NCBI RefSeq assembly: GCF_014196915.1
Contig: NZ_JACIEP010000005.1
Coordinates: forward strand, 248,001 to 312,000
DNA from: Dysgonomonas hofstadii
Lineage (GTDB): Bacteria; Bacteroidota; Bacteroidia; Bacteroidales; Dysgonomonadaceae
Length of the DNA stretch: 64,000 nt
Direction of reading: 5' to 3'
Position 1 is the first letter of the stretch. The number at the start of each line of letters is the position of its first letter. The position numbers and the translations under genes are program-made. The notes beneath the pieces were generated by a model, which was not told where the DNA came from, did not search any database, and was given only the letters and a program-made list of their open reading frames with translations. Below, one piece after another: positions 43,879 through 52,706 of the stretch.

Positions 43879-44731
43879 ACCGTCATATGTGACAGACGAA
43901 CGTCTGTACCATTTCATAGATGAAGCGATAAAAGAAGATATCGGAGATGGAGATCATTCTACTTTGGCAAGTGTTCCTGTTGGTTTGCAACAAAGAGCAA
44001 GATTGCTGATAAAGCATGATTGTATATTGGCCGGAGTAGATCTTGCCCTTGAAATATTCCATTATTATGATAAGGAATTAGAAGTTGAAGTATTGAAGAA
44101 TGACGGAGACAAGGTAAAAGAAGGAGATATTGCTTTTATTGTTTACGGCTCGGCCCGGTCTATCCTGACTATGGAGCGCCTGGTACTTAACTGTATGCAA
44201 CGGATGAGTGGTATTGCTACTTATACACACGAAATGGTCGAGCTTTTGTCAGATACAAAAACACGTATCCTTGATACACGTAAAACTTCACCGATTTTCC
44301 GTATGTGTGAGAAATGGGCAGTATATATCGGCGGAGGAAAGAATCATCGTTACGGTCTTTTCGATATGATCATGCTGAAAGATAATCATAACGACTATGC
44401 AGGAGGTATCACCAATGCCGTAGAGGCAACAGTAAAATATCTGAAAGAAAAGGGAAAAGACCTGAAGATAGAAGTTGAAACCCGCAATCTGAAAGAAGTG
44501 AAAGAAGCCCTTGCTACTAAAGCTATAGATGTTATAATGCTGGATAATATGTCATTGAGCGAAATGGCGGCCGCAGTGGAACTGATAAATGGAACGACGG
44601 AAACGGAAGCTTCGGGCGGTATAACAAAAGACACTGTGCGTGATGTGGCAATGACCGGAGTTGATTATATTTCATCGGGAGCCATCATATACGATGCTCC
44701 CAATATAGATTTAAGCCTGAAAGCCTTTTAA
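43865..44731 (+). CDS. nadC: nicotinate-nucleotide pyrophosphorylase (carboxylating)
   Basis: Converts quinolinate and PRPP to nicotinate mononucleotide, CO2 and pyrophosphate, completing the de novo route. The 288-residue length is normal. Clear motifs are DGDHSTLASVP near the N-terminus, ERLVLNCMQRMSGIAT, ILDTRKTSPIFRMCEKWAVYIGGGKNHRYGL and MLKDNH, ending with EASGGITKDTV and DYISSGAIIYDAPNIDLSLKAF. The ATG overlaps nadB, showing translational coupling. The arrangement nadA-(insertion)-nadB-nadC is the expected Bacteroidetes order. Confidence 0.97.
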   Translation: MKRNRPSYVTDERLYHFIDEAIKEDIGDGDHSTLASVPVGLQQRARLLIKHDCILAGVDLALEIFHYYDKELEVEVLKNDGDKVKEGDIAFIVYGSARSILTMERLVLNCMQRMSGIATYTHEMVELLSDTKTRILDTRKTSPIFRMCEKWAVYIGGGKNHRYGLFDMIMLKDNHNDYAGGITNAVEATVKYLKEKGKDLKIEVETRNLKEVKEALATKAIDVIMLDNMSLSEMAAAVELINGTTETEASGGITKDTVRDVAMTGVDYISSGAIIYDAPNIDLSLKAF

Positions 44732-44744
44732 TAAGTTCAGGCTT
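44713..44744. terminator. bidirectional terminator between nadC and the HAD gene
   Basis: AAGCCTGAA (44713-44721) pairs with TTCAGGCTT (44736-44744) across the convergent stop codons of nadC and the HAD hydrolase gene. The stem lies within the ends of the coding regions. Confidence 0.65.
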
Positions 44745-45381
44745 TCTCTATTATTTCAATAACTTTATTTAAATCTGAAAAATCGGGAATGACGCAATCG
44801 GCTTTTCCTTCCAGTTGATCTGCCGGTATGGTGGTAGATAGCCCGACCACATACATTCCGGCATCTTTACCTGCTTTTATCCCATGAAAAGAATCTTCGA
44901 ATACAATGCATTCATTTGGTGAAATATTCAGATCTTTTGCAGCTAGTAAATAACACATCGGATTGGGCTTACCTTCTGTTATCCTTGCGGCTGTAACTTC
45001 TACATCAAAGACCTTGTTCAACCCCATTATGGATAAAGCCCTCTCCATTTTAAAGTCCTGAGAACTTGTTACCAAGCCTAGTTTATAGCCTTTGCTCTTT
45101 AGGTAATCGATAAATTCCATCACTCCGGTTACAGGAGGAAAGTCCATTTTTAATTCAAATTCGGCAAGCTCTTTTCCTACAATATCCTGTTCTTTTTTTG
45201 AAAAATGGCTGAAATATTTTTTCAGTATATCGGGTGAAGTTGTCCCTTTTACCTGTAAGGCGAAATTTTCTATACCCAGGTTATATTTTTCACCTAAAGC
45301 ATCTATGTATATATCATATTGAGGTTCGGTATCCGCAATGACCCCATCAAAATCGAATAATATAGTTGTTTTTTTAGACAT
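44737..45381 (-). CDS. HAD-superfamily hydrolase, beta-phosphoglucomutase-like
   Basis: A 214-residue HAD protein with the nucleophile motif I in FDFDGVIADTEP (D10 and D12), a C1-type helical cap (about 20-80), motif II GLVTSSQDF, motif III lysine in GKPNP and motif IV FEDSFHGIKAG. This layout is that of subfamily IA phosphatases such as phosphoglycolate phosphatase or beta-phosphoglucomutase; which substrate is used cannot be told. The gene is convergent with nadC and precedes the barrel gene's stop on the same strand by 6 bases, so it may be co-transcribed downstream of it. Confidence 0.9.
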   Translation of the reverse strand: MSKKTTILFDFDGVIADTEPQYDIYIDALGEKYNLGIENFALQVKGTTSPDILKKYFSHFSKKEQDIVGKELAEFELKMDFPPVTGVMEFIDYLKSKGYKLGLVTSSQDFKMERALSIMGLNKVFDVEVTAARITEGKPNPMCYLLAAKDLNISPNECIVFEDSFHGIKAGKDAGMYVVGLSTTIPADQLEGKADCVIPDFSDLNKVIEIIEKA

Positions 45382-45387
45382 TATCAG

Positions 45388-46161
45388 TTATTTCAGTTTA
45401 TAAGAAACCCCGAATGAAGCGTAAAGGTTCTGCATTTTAAATTGTATAGGGCTCTGATCCCGGTAAAATATATCTGTTAACCCACAATTGAAGTCCACAA
45501 AAACTCCGATACGGTCATTTACTTTATATTTTCCTCCGATGATAAATCCCGCATCAAAATCCCGCATATTATCGCTGAAATCGAATGTTGCAGGATTGTC
45601 TGCTTCTATATCTACCCTTAGTCCGTTTGGAGTCCCTTCGCGCAAATACCCGTCGGATACGTTCCCTGTAAATTTAGTTTTCCCGATGCCGGATGCATAA
45701 ATGCCTGCTTTTACTTCCCACTTGGGAGTAATGCTGTATATTCCCGATACAGAAAGCGTGAGGTAGTAGAGACTTACATTTGTCATGTTTTTTCCTACGA
45801 AATATCCTTCTACAGTCTTTTCTTCTTCTCCGGGTTTCGATACCAGTACCCTTGTGCGCATGTATTTAACCTCATCGGTTACACGCATTCCCTTGCTTCC
45901 GACAGATAGCTCGGTTCCGATACCCCATTTTTCTGTAAGATAATAAATAGTTCCTACCCCTACATGAGGATTTATCTTAGGGTTGTAGCTTTCTATTTTC
46001 CTTACTTCTTCAGGGATTGGCACAGGCATGGAACCTCCCATATTTAGTCCCAGATTAAAATACCATTCGGTAGTCTTTTTCTTTTCAGGATTGTCGTCTG
46101 CTTTTATATAGGTGCTGAAAGCCACGAGTACCAATAGTATAATAGATAATCTAATTTTCAT
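45388..46161 (-). CDS. outer-membrane beta-barrel protein (porin family)
   Basis: The 257-residue protein has a signal peptide (cleavage near TYIKAD, residue 21), then alternating beta strands such as WYFNLGLNMGGSMPVPI, VGVGTIYYLTEKWGIGTEL, TNVSLYYLTLSVSGIYSI and FDAGFIIGGKYKVNDRIGVFVDFNCGL, and ends in SFGVSYKLK. This matches the PorT/outer-membrane beta-barrel domain group. It lies immediately downstream of a PCMD-domain lipoprotein gene (20-base gap), so the two may form a surface pair. Substrate unknown. Confidence 0.85.
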   Translation of the reverse strand: MKIRLSIILLVLVAFSTYIKADDNPEKKKTTEWYFNLGLNMGGSMPVPIPEEVRKIESYNPKINPHVGVGTIYYLTEKWGIGTELSVGSKGMRVTDEVKYMRTRVLVSKPGEEEKTVEGYFVGKNMTNVSLYYLTLSVSGIYSITPKWEVKAGIYASGIGKTKFTGNVSDGYLREGTPNGLRVDIEADNPATFDFSDNMRDFDAGFIIGGKYKVNDRIGVFVDFNCGLTDIFYRDQSPIQFKMQNLYASFGVSYKLK

Positions 46162-46181
46162 AATACTTTTCTCTGGTTTTA

Positions 46182-47324
46182 TTATTGGGGTGTATCACAT
46201 ATAATTTCTACATCGTCCACAATGAGGGTGCTTCCGATCGATCCTTTATATTCGTTTCCATCTTTGCTGGAAGCAAACATAATAGTCAGTTTGTAATCAT
46301 AATTATCATAATCAAGTTCTGCTCCATTCTTATATTCAAAAGGAATCGTAAATTTGGTAAATCCTTTATCAACCAGTTTGTCGGTCTGGTTGGCAGTTTC
46401 GGGTTTCCAGTCGGCACGGGCTACGATCTTTTCAGAATCCATAATTGTTATACCGTCCAGATACTCATTATAAGATTCACCTTTGGTAACCTTAAATAAT
46501 ACGGCATAAATAGAGAAAGCATCATCAATGGCATCAGTCCGTATTTCCTGTCCGTTTTCCAGATAAACATAAGGGGAGCCTTTTTTATATTTATAATATC
46601 CGGTAAATGTTAATGGTTTGCCTTGCTTTTGAGGATGCAGACGTCCCAGATGCAGGCATTTACGTGGCTCGCCAATACCTTCTGCCAGTGAAAAACGTCC
46701 ATAGAATAGTGATCCGCTGAAAATCGGGATCTGGATGTTTCCTATCTTTACTCCTCCGTACGAAGTTTCCAGTTTAGCCGCATATTGTCCACTGTAAGCT
46801 TCGGTGGTAGCCGATGGCCTGGTAGGGAATTCCTTCCCTTTATTGACTATAGCAATACCCGGATTGCCCGAATCCCACATTTTCACATAAAAACCTTCAC
46901 TGGTCTTTATCTGCATGTCATAGTATCCCATATTGGTCTGTTTCCAGTCTTCAAAATCAAATTTCAGATCAAGGGTGGATAACCTGACAATAGTTACAAG
47001 ATAGTTTTTAGTGAAATTACCATCTTCGGAAACAACTTTATAAGTAAGAGGCCCCTTCGAAAAATCCTGTTCGGTTCCCGATGCGGGAGAAACCGTAGCT
47101 CCGGGCGATAATGTGATTTCTGTTGTTACCTTTTCGAGATTAATATCGTCAGTAGCATATACAAAGACTTCTTCGGTCTGTGGATCAGGATTGTCATCCA
47201 CATAGCTGTCATCCAATATTTTGAATGATAGAATGTCGGTTTCTCTGTTCAGTGGTTCATCCTTGATGCAGGAGGTAACACCGAGAATGATTGCGGTAAT
47301 GGCAGATAGATACTTAAATTTCAT
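46182..47324 (-). CDS. PCMD-domain lipoprotein (putative carbohydrate metabolism domain)
   Basis: The 380-residue protein has a lipoprotein signal (MKFKYLSAITAIILGVTSCIKD, lipobox VTSC, C19), then a short Ig-like region (ETDILSFKILDDSYVDD...), and the PCMD domain (about 115-375: LDLKFDFEDWKQTNMGYYDMQ ... GSTLIVDDVEIICD). The terminal GSTLIVDDVEI motif is typical. PCMD proteins are surface lipoproteins of polysaccharide-use systems; no SusC/SusD or glycosidase is adjacent, so a carbohydrate role is inferred only from the domain. It precedes the barrel gene by 20 bases. Confidence 0.88.
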   Translation of the reverse strand: MKFKYLSAITAIILGVTSCIKDEPLNRETDILSFKILDDSYVDDNPDPQTEEVFVYATDDINLEKVTTEITLSPGATVSPASGTEQDFSKGPLTYKVVSEDGNFTKNYLVTIVRLSTLDLKFDFEDWKQTNMGYYDMQIKTSEGFYVKMWDSGNPGIAIVNKGKEFPTRPSATTEAYSGQYAAKLETSYGGVKIGNIQIPIFSGSLFYGRFSLAEGIGEPRKCLHLGRLHPQKQGKPLTFTGYYKYKKGSPYVYLENGQEIRTDAIDDAFSIYAVLFKVTKGESYNEYLDGITIMDSEKIVARADWKPETANQTDKLVDKGFTKFTIPFEYKNGAELDYDNYDYKLTIMFASSKDGNEYKGSIGSTLIVDDVEIICDTPQ

Positions 47325-47493
47325 AATCTGTGTATAACTTTAGTTTTTTTTGCTCTGGTACTTAATTATTTATCCGTTAAGCAAAAAGGCATTTGTTCTT
47401 TAAAATGATTGCAAATGTAAGGAATCAATTTATCTAAATAAAATAAAGGGGGATAGGTCTGTGAAATATATTTAATATTTTAACTGTTTTTGA

Positions 47494-47533
47494 CAAAAAA
47501 AGCCCCGGCTCTTCAAATTAGAAAAGCCGGGGC
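47494..47533 (-). terminator. rho-independent terminator for the DUF3836 gene
   Basis: GCCCCGGCT (47502-47510) pairs with AGCCGGGGC (47525-47533); read on the minus strand it is followed by a run of seven T residues. Confidence 0.85.
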
Positions 47534-47553
47534 AATGTTTTAGTTAAATAAGA

Positions 47554-47901
47554 TTACCTCTTAGCCCAATTGTTAGATTTTTTATCCCATTTAACGACAG
47601 TAGGTGTTGTTGGAAGATTGTTGTCATCATATCCATACTCGTACTTTTGTACACCAACCCATCCTTTCAATTCGTTCCATTCGTATGTTGCTTTTTCCAG
47701 TATACGTCCTGTTGCATCATATTGATAGATCGTTTTTGACAAAGGAGCGTTAGTTTCTTTGTCGCAGTATAGAATTTCTTTAACACAACCATTTTCTGTT
47801 TGTTCTATATTACTCAGTTTAATTGTTTCACGAGTATTTGCATTAATAGCAGTAGACAAACAGAATACTAGTAGAATAGAAAAGAAAAATTTTGCTTTCA
47901 T
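47554..47901 (-). CDS. DUF3836 family secreted protein, paralog
   Basis: The 115-residue product has a signal peptide (MKAKFFFSILLVFCLSTAINAN) and a beta-hairpin core (IYQYDATGRILEKATYEWNELKGWVGVQKYEYGYDDNNLP) that matches the protein at 38738-39178 closely: YQYDATGRILEKATYEW here against YNYDVTGRLTEKTISKW there. It is shorter at the C-terminus, stopping after WDKKSNNWAKR. The two form a small paralogous family of unknown function, each with a strong terminator and the same TACATTTGCAG -7 region. Confidence 0.85.
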   Translation of the reverse strand: MKAKFFFSILLVFCLSTAINANTRETIKLSNIEQTENGCVKEILYCDKETNAPLSKTIYQYDATGRILEKATYEWNELKGWVGVQKYEYGYDDNNLPTTPTVVKWDKKSNNWAKR

Positions 47902-47933
47902 AACAATATTTTTTTTAAGTCATTTTTATGCTG

Positions 47934-47941
47934 CAAATGTA
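47934..47941 (-). promoter_or_regulatory. putative -7 box for the DUF3836 paralog (TACATTTG)
   Basis: The minus-strand reading is TACATTTGCAG, identical over 11 bases to the promoter of the first DUF3836 gene, and 33 bases upstream of this ATG. The rest of the gap to 48297 is AT-rich with no visible gene. Confidence 0.65.
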
Positions 47942-48297
47942 ATTCTGTTTTTTGTGATTTTGAAATTTTTAGTATCAAAATGTCATAAAATGTTGGTTAA
48001 TTATGGTTAATAATTATATAATAGGTGTTTTTGTGTATAATTATAGATATTTTGATTGTCAAAATGGTATTTTATGCATTGTTATAAGTAAACAAAAAGA
48101 AAGACTTGGGAGCCAATATGAAGAAAAGAGTTAGCCGGGATAAGAAAAGAAGAAAATAGAATTTGTGAATTACAGAAAAATATATAAAAAAGCTAACTAT
48201 GTAAGTCTATAACTTTAATATTTCGAAAAAAATAGCGAAATTTGCCTGCCTTTGAAGGAATTAATATTTTAACTATATAAAACAATAAAACAATTAG

Positions 48298-49944
48298 ATG
48301 AAAAAGAGCGCGTTACAAATAGCTAGAGCTGAGTACAAGCCTAAAATGCCGAAAGCGTTGCATGGCTATATAAAAGTGGAAGAAGGTGCTGCAACACAAT
48401 CGGTAGCAGATCAGGAAGAAGTGAAAAAACTTTTTCCGCATACTTATGGTATGCCTACTATCAAATTTGTGGAAACTTCTGAAAAGACAAGTTATCCGGC
48501 AATCAATGTAGGGGTTATCTTATCAGGTGGACAGGCTCCCGGAGGTCATAATGTAATCGCAGGAATTTTTGATGGTATTAAAAATATGAATGGTAACAGC
48601 CGTCTTTATGGTTTCCTTATGGGGCCGGGCGGATTGGTAGATCACGATTATAAAGAACTTACAGCCGACATTATCGACGAGTACCGCAATACAGGAGGGT
48701 TTGATATCATTGGCTCGGGACGTACAAAATTGGAAACTAAAGAACAGTTTGATAAAGGTCTTGAAATATTGAAAAAACTAGAGATCAAAGCTCTGGTTAT
48801 TATTGGTGGCGACGATTCCAACACAAATGCTTGTGTGCTGGCTGAATATTATAAAGCGATAAACGCAGGGGTACAAGTGATTGGTTGTCCTAAAACAATC
48901 GATGGCGACCTGAAAAACGAAATGATAGAAACGTCATTTGGTTTCGATACTGCATGTAAGGTGTATGCCGAAGTTATCGGTAATATTCAGCGTGACTGCA
49001 ATTCGGCGCGCAAATACTGGCACTTTATCAAGTTGATGGGACGTTCGGCTTCTCATATCGCTCTTGAGTGTGCTTTGCAGGTACAACCTAATATGTGTAT
49101 CATTTCAGAGGAAGTTGAAGCAAAGAAACTTTCCCTTGACGATATAATAACAGATATAGCAAATGTTGTGGCAAGACGTGCCGCTGATGGAAATAACTTC
49201 GGTACAGTACTTATTCCTGAGGGACTTATCGAATTTATTCCGGCAATGAAAGTTCTCATCTCTGAATTGAATGATTTCCTTGCTCATCATCAGGACGAAT
49301 TCAATGCTGTGCCTAAAGATGACCAGCTAGAATATATTACTAAAAACCTTTCTGCCGAAAACGCGAAAGTATTTGCAAGTCTTCCGGCAGGAGTTGCCCG
49401 TCAGTTGACACTCGATCGTGACCCTCACGGAAATGTGCAGGTTTCTCTTATCGAAACAGAAAAATTACTGGCAGAAATGGTAGGAAATAAACTGGCAGAA
49501 ATGAAGGCTGCAGGTAAGTATAACGGTAAATTCGCATCTCAGGTTCACTTCTTCGGATATGAAGGTCGTTGTGCAGCTCCATCTAATTACGATGCAGATT
49601 ATTGCTATACATTAGGCTTTACGGCTGCCGGACTTATAGGAACAGGGAAAACAGGCTATATGTCATCTGTTCGTAACACAACTGCTCCGGCTGATCAATG
49701 GATTGCAGGCGGTGTGCCGGTAACAATGATGCTGAATATGGAACGCCGTCATGGTGAAATGAAACCTGTTATCCAGAAAGCTCTTGTGAAACTGGATGGC
49801 GCTCCGTTCAAATTCCTCGAAGCAAATCGTGAAGCATGGGCAGTGGGGACAGAATTCGTTTATCCTGGTCCTATCCAGTACTTCGGACCAAAAGAAGTAT
49901 GTGATCAACCAACAGTTACATTGCAGTTGGAACAAGCGAAATAA
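48298..49944 (+). CDS. pfp: pyrophosphate--fructose-6-phosphate 1-phosphotransferase
   Basis: Phosphorylates fructose 6-phosphate with PPi rather than ATP, reversibly, in glycolysis. The 548-residue length fits the long PPi-dependent class. Motifs are ILSGGQAPGGHNV (75-86), GGDDSNTNA (170-178), where the second Asp in place of Gly is the mark of PPi use, and PKTIDGDLKN (198-207). C-terminal motifs include HFFGYEGRCAAPSNYD and MNMERRHG. It is alone on its strand, terminated by a strong bidirectional hairpin shared with mdh. A membrane pyrophosphatase and aldolase lie nearby. Confidence 0.97.
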   Translation: MKKSALQIARAEYKPKMPKALHGYIKVEEGAATQSVADQEEVKKLFPHTYGMPTIKFVETSEKTSYPAINVGVILSGGQAPGGHNVIAGIFDGIKNMNGNSRLYGFLMGPGGLVDHDYKELTADIIDEYRNTGGFDIIGSGRTKLETKEQFDKGLEILKKLEIKALVIIGGDDSNTNACVLAEYYKAINAGVQVIGCPKTIDGDLKNEMIETSFGFDTACKVYAEVIGNIQRDCNSARKYWHFIKLMGRSASHIALECALQVQPNMCIISEEVEAKKLSLDDIITDIANVVARRAADGNNFGTVLIPEGLIEFIPAMKVLISELNDFLAHHQDEFNAVPKDDQLEYITKNLSAENAKVFASLPAGVARQLTLDRDPHGNVQVSLIETEKLLAEMVGNKLAEMKAAGKYNGKFASQVHFFGYEGRCAAPSNYDADYCYTLGFTAAGLIGTGKTGYMSSVRNTTAPADQWIAGGVPVTMMLNMERRHGEMKPVIQKALVKLDGAPFKFLEANREAWAVGTEFVYPGPIQYFGPKEVCDQPTVTLQLEQAK

Positions 49945-49964
49945 TACTATCTAGATAAATAACT

Positions 49965-49996
49965 AAAAAAGGATGTTCAAGTGAACATCCTTTTTT
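49965..49996. terminator. bidirectional terminator between pfp and mdh
   Basis: A-tract (49965-49970), GGATGTTCA (49971-49979), two-base loop, TGAACATCC (49982-49990) and T-tract: a perfect stem with A and T runs on the correct sides for both convergent genes. Confidence 0.92.
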
Positions 49997-50017
49997 CATA
50001 TCACTTATTTTATCTGA

Positions 50018-50959
50018 TCAGATCAGATTGCCTTCTTTCAATACTGTATTTGTTTTGTGAACAGCAGCAGCCGAAGCTTCGAACTTTTCTTTTTCTTCAG
50101 CAGTCAGTTTCAGGTCGATGATCTTTTCCCATCCATTCTTGCCTAAAACAACAGGTACACCAATACAGATATCGTTTTGTCCGTATTCACCTTCTAGTGT
50201 TACACAGCAAGGGATTACTTTCTTCTGGTCATGAATAATCGCTTCAGCCACATAAGCTCCTGCTGCTCCCGGTGCATACCATGCAGAAGTACCTAAAAGA
50301 CCGGTAAGAGTAGCTCCACCAACCATTGTGTCGGCAACTACTTTATCGAGGGTTTCTTTTGATAACAGATCTGATACAGGGATACCTTTATATGTGGCAA
50401 GGCGTGTAACAGGGATCATAGTAGTATCGCCATGTCCGCCGATCACCATGCCTTCAACTTCATTCGGATTACATTCTAAAGCCTGACTCAGGTAATATTT
50501 GAAACGTGAACTGTCTAAAGCTCCTCCCATACCGATCACACGGTGTTTAGGAAGCCCTGTTACTTTCGAAGCCAGATATGTCATTGTATCCATAGGGTTG
50601 GAAATAATAACAAGGATGGCATTGGGCGAATATTTAAGGATGTTTTCTGCAACACTTTTCACAATACCGGCATTCACTCCGATAAGTTCTTCGCGTGTCA
50701 TACCCGGTTTGCGTGGGATGCCAGATGTGATAACAACAACATCAGAATCGGCGGTAGCGGCATAATCGTTTGTCACTCCTTTGATGCGTGTGTCGAAACC
50801 CAGAAGCTGAGCAGTCTGGTTCATATCCATTGCTTTTCCTTCCGATACACCTTCTTTTACATCGAGCATTATCACTTCGTCTGCCACCTCATTAAAGGCA
50901 AGGACATTTGCACATGTAGCACCTACATTTCCGGCGCCAACAACTGTTACTTTAGACAT
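50018..50959 (-). CDS. mdh: malate dehydrogenase (NAD-dependent, LDH-like)
   Basis: Interconverts malate and oxaloacetate with NAD+. The 313-residue length is normal. The Rossmann start is VTVVGAGNVGATCANVLA (3-20), SNPMDTMTYLASKVTG and RVIGMGGALDSSRFKYYL follow, and the catalytic histidine stands in VIGGHGDTTMIP. It is the bacterial LDH-like class of malate dehydrogenase. Upstream TACATTTG on the minus strand (51156-51163) is a possible promoter. It converges with pfp. Confidence 0.97.
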   Translation of the reverse strand: MSKVTVVGAGNVGATCANVLAFNEVADEVIMLDVKEGVSEGKAMDMNQTAQLLGFDTRIKGVTNDYAATADSDVVVITSGIPRKPGMTREELIGVNAGIVKSVAENILKYSPNAILVIISNPMDTMTYLASKVTGLPKHRVIGMGGALDSSRFKYYLSQALECNPNEVEGMVIGGHGDTTMIPVTRLATYKGIPVSDLLSKETLDKVVADTMVGGATLTGLLGTSAWYAPGAAGAYVAEAIIHDQKKVIPCCVTLEGEYGQNDICIGVPVVLGKNGWEKIIDLKLTAEEKEKFEASAAAVHKTNTVLKEGNLI

Positions 50960-51155
50960 AATTTTAATTTATTATATTAGTTAATGTATATATTTAGAGT
51001 CTTTTTTATGTGATATATTTCCTGATCGGAAAATCTGTTGTTCCTATAATCAGTCAGGTTAATAAAAAAAAATAGGTCTGTGATCTTAATCCTTTTATTT
51101 TCAATTTGTAAACAAAAACCCTGTCACATTGGTTCAATACCTTATAAAAACCTAA
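50960..51155. other. AT-rich leader and promoter region upstream of mdh
   Basis: A long AT-rich stretch without a gene or a strong hairpin. If the TACATTTG at 51156-51163 is used, the mdh leader would be nearly 200 bases, long for this genome; TATTTTTG-like boxes further up are alternatives. Confidence 0.35.
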
Positions 51156-51163
51156 CAAATGTA
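51156..51163 (-). promoter_or_regulatory. possible -7 box for mdh (TACATTTG)
   Basis: The minus-strand reading TACATTTG fits TAnnTTTG, about 197 bases before the mdh ATG. Confidence 0.4.
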
Positions 51164-51269
51164 CGTGCTTATTCTGAGAAATAGAATTAATTAAAGACCA
51201 AAAATATTGGGATTTATTAAAAAAAGCGAAAGCATTTACGAGCTTTTATACATTCTGATTAAAAACATT

Positions 51270-51277
51270 TATATTTG
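51270..51277 (+). promoter_or_regulatory. putative -7 box for the coiled-coil gene (TATATTTG)
   Basis: TATATTTG fits TAnnTTTG, 24 bases before the ATG at 51301. Confidence 0.6.
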
Positions 51278-51300
51278 TAGTCGCATTTTAAAATATCATT

Positions 51301-52191
51301 ATGAGTTCGGAGAAAGGAAACAATAATAAGATATTAATAGCCGTAATCGTTTTACTGATTATAGGTATGGGGATTGCGGGCTATTTCATATTCAATCAAA
51401 AGACACAAATAGAAGAACTTCAGGAAGAAAGCAGCTTGTCGAAGCAACAGCTTGAGGACGAATACGAGAGTTTGTCGATGCAATATGAAGGGTTCAAGAT
51501 GAATATAAAGAACGATTCCCTGTTGCAGAAACTGACAAACGAACAGGCAAAAGTACAGCGTCTGTTAGAAGAGCTTAAAACTGTGAAGGCCGAAAATAAA
51601 GCTGAAATCTCTCGTTTGAATAAAGAACTGGCTACATTGAGACAGGTGTTAAAATCATATATCGTACAGATAGATTCATTAAACAGGGCCAATGCACAAC
51701 TCAGACAGGAAAAGCAGGAGATAACTACCAAATATCACGAAACGACGCGTACCCTTAACGAAGTAACACAGCAAAAAGAAAACCTGAATGAAAAGGTGAC
51801 ACTGGCTGCTAAACTCGATGCAACAGGGATTAGCGTACAAGCCACCAATAACAAAGGAAAAGTCCAGAAAAAGATAAGTAAGGTGGAACGGTTGGTCATC
51901 AATTTTATGATCACTAAAAATATAACGGCTGAACCTGGAGAACGTACTATTTACGTGCGCATAATGAAGCCGGATAATGACGTGCTAACCAAGAGCCGTA
52001 CAAATACTTTTGCCTTCGAAAACAGGGATATCAATTATTCGATAAAGAGAATGATAGAATACGGAGGGGAAGAGGTGCCTGTTACTATGTACTGGGATGT
52101 GGAAGAATATCTGATGCCCGGCACATACCGGATAGACATATTTGCCGATGGCAGCCGCATAGGGATGAAATCGTTTACAATGGAAGACTGA
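51301..52191 (+). CDS. membrane-anchored coiled-coil protein, unknown
   Basis: I do not recognise a named family. The 296-residue protein has one N-terminal transmembrane segment (about 10-30, ILIAVIVLLIIGMGIAGYFIF), a long heptad-like coiled coil (about 35-170, rich in EEL, KAE and QLRQEK), and a C-terminal beta domain of about 110 residues (VERLVINFMITKNITAEPGERTIYVRIMKPDNDVL ... YRIDIFADGSRIGMKSF). It probably projects from the inner membrane into the periplasm. Its stop overlaps the next ATG by one base (TGATG), so it is coupled to the GNAT gene. Confidence 0.82.
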   Translation: MSSEKGNNNKILIAVIVLLIIGMGIAGYFIFNQKTQIEELQEESSLSKQQLEDEYESLSMQYEGFKMNIKNDSLLQKLTNEQAKVQRLLEELKTVKAENKAEISRLNKELATLRQVLKSYIVQIDSLNRANAQLRQEKQEITTKYHETTRTLNEVTQQKENLNEKVTLAAKLDATGISVQATNNKGKVQKKISKVERLVINFMITKNITAEPGERTIYVRIMKPDNDVLTKSRTNTFAFENRDINYSIKRMIEYGGEEVPVTMYWDVEEYLMPGTYRIDIFADGSRIGMKSFTMED

Positions 52192-52685
52192 TGAATATAA
52201 TAGAAGCCAATAAAGATCATATATTTATAATTAAATCATTATCAGACCGTATATGGCCGCATACCTTTGCTGAAATGCTGTCGGAAGACCAGATCGCATA
52301 CATGATGGATATGATGTATAGCCAAAGTTCATTGGAAAAACAGATGGATAGCGGACATCAATATCTTCTTGCCGAAGAGAACGGAGAATATCTGGGATAT
52401 GTATCTTACGAGCTGAACTATCAAAACACTAATATAACCAAAGTACACAAAATATACATATTACCTTCGTTACAGGGAAGGGGTATAGGCCGTTTCTTTA
52501 TCGATGTTGCAATAAAAATAGCCAAAGAGAATAACAATACGGGACTTGCCTTAAATGTAAACCGTGATAATACTAAAGCCATCAGCTTTTATGAACTAAT
52601 GGGCTTCAGTATCGCAAAAAGGGAGGATAATGAAATCGGTTGCGGTTATCTCATGACCGACTATGTAATGCATAAAATATTCTGA
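52191..52685 (+). CDS. GNAT family N-acetyltransferase
   Basis: The 164-residue protein has the GNAT acetyl-CoA signature KVHKIYILPSLQGRGIGRFFIDVAIKIAKE (about 83-112), with QGRGIG as the pyrophosphate loop, and NNTGLALNVNRDNTKAISFYELMGFSIAKRE in the C-terminal half, where the Tyr of SFYE is the likely general acid. The substrate is not evident. Its start overlaps the coiled-coil gene's stop. Confidence 0.93.
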   Translation: MNIIEANKDHIFIIKSLSDRIWPHTFAEMLSEDQIAYMMDMMYSQSSLEKQMDSGHQYLLAEENGEYLGYVSYELNYQNTNITKVHKIYILPSLQGRGIGRFFIDVAIKIAKENNNTGLALNVNRDNTKAISFYELMGFSIAKREDNEIGCGYLMTDYVMHKIF

Positions 52686-52706
52686 TTTCTGTCAAGTAAT
52701 CAAATC

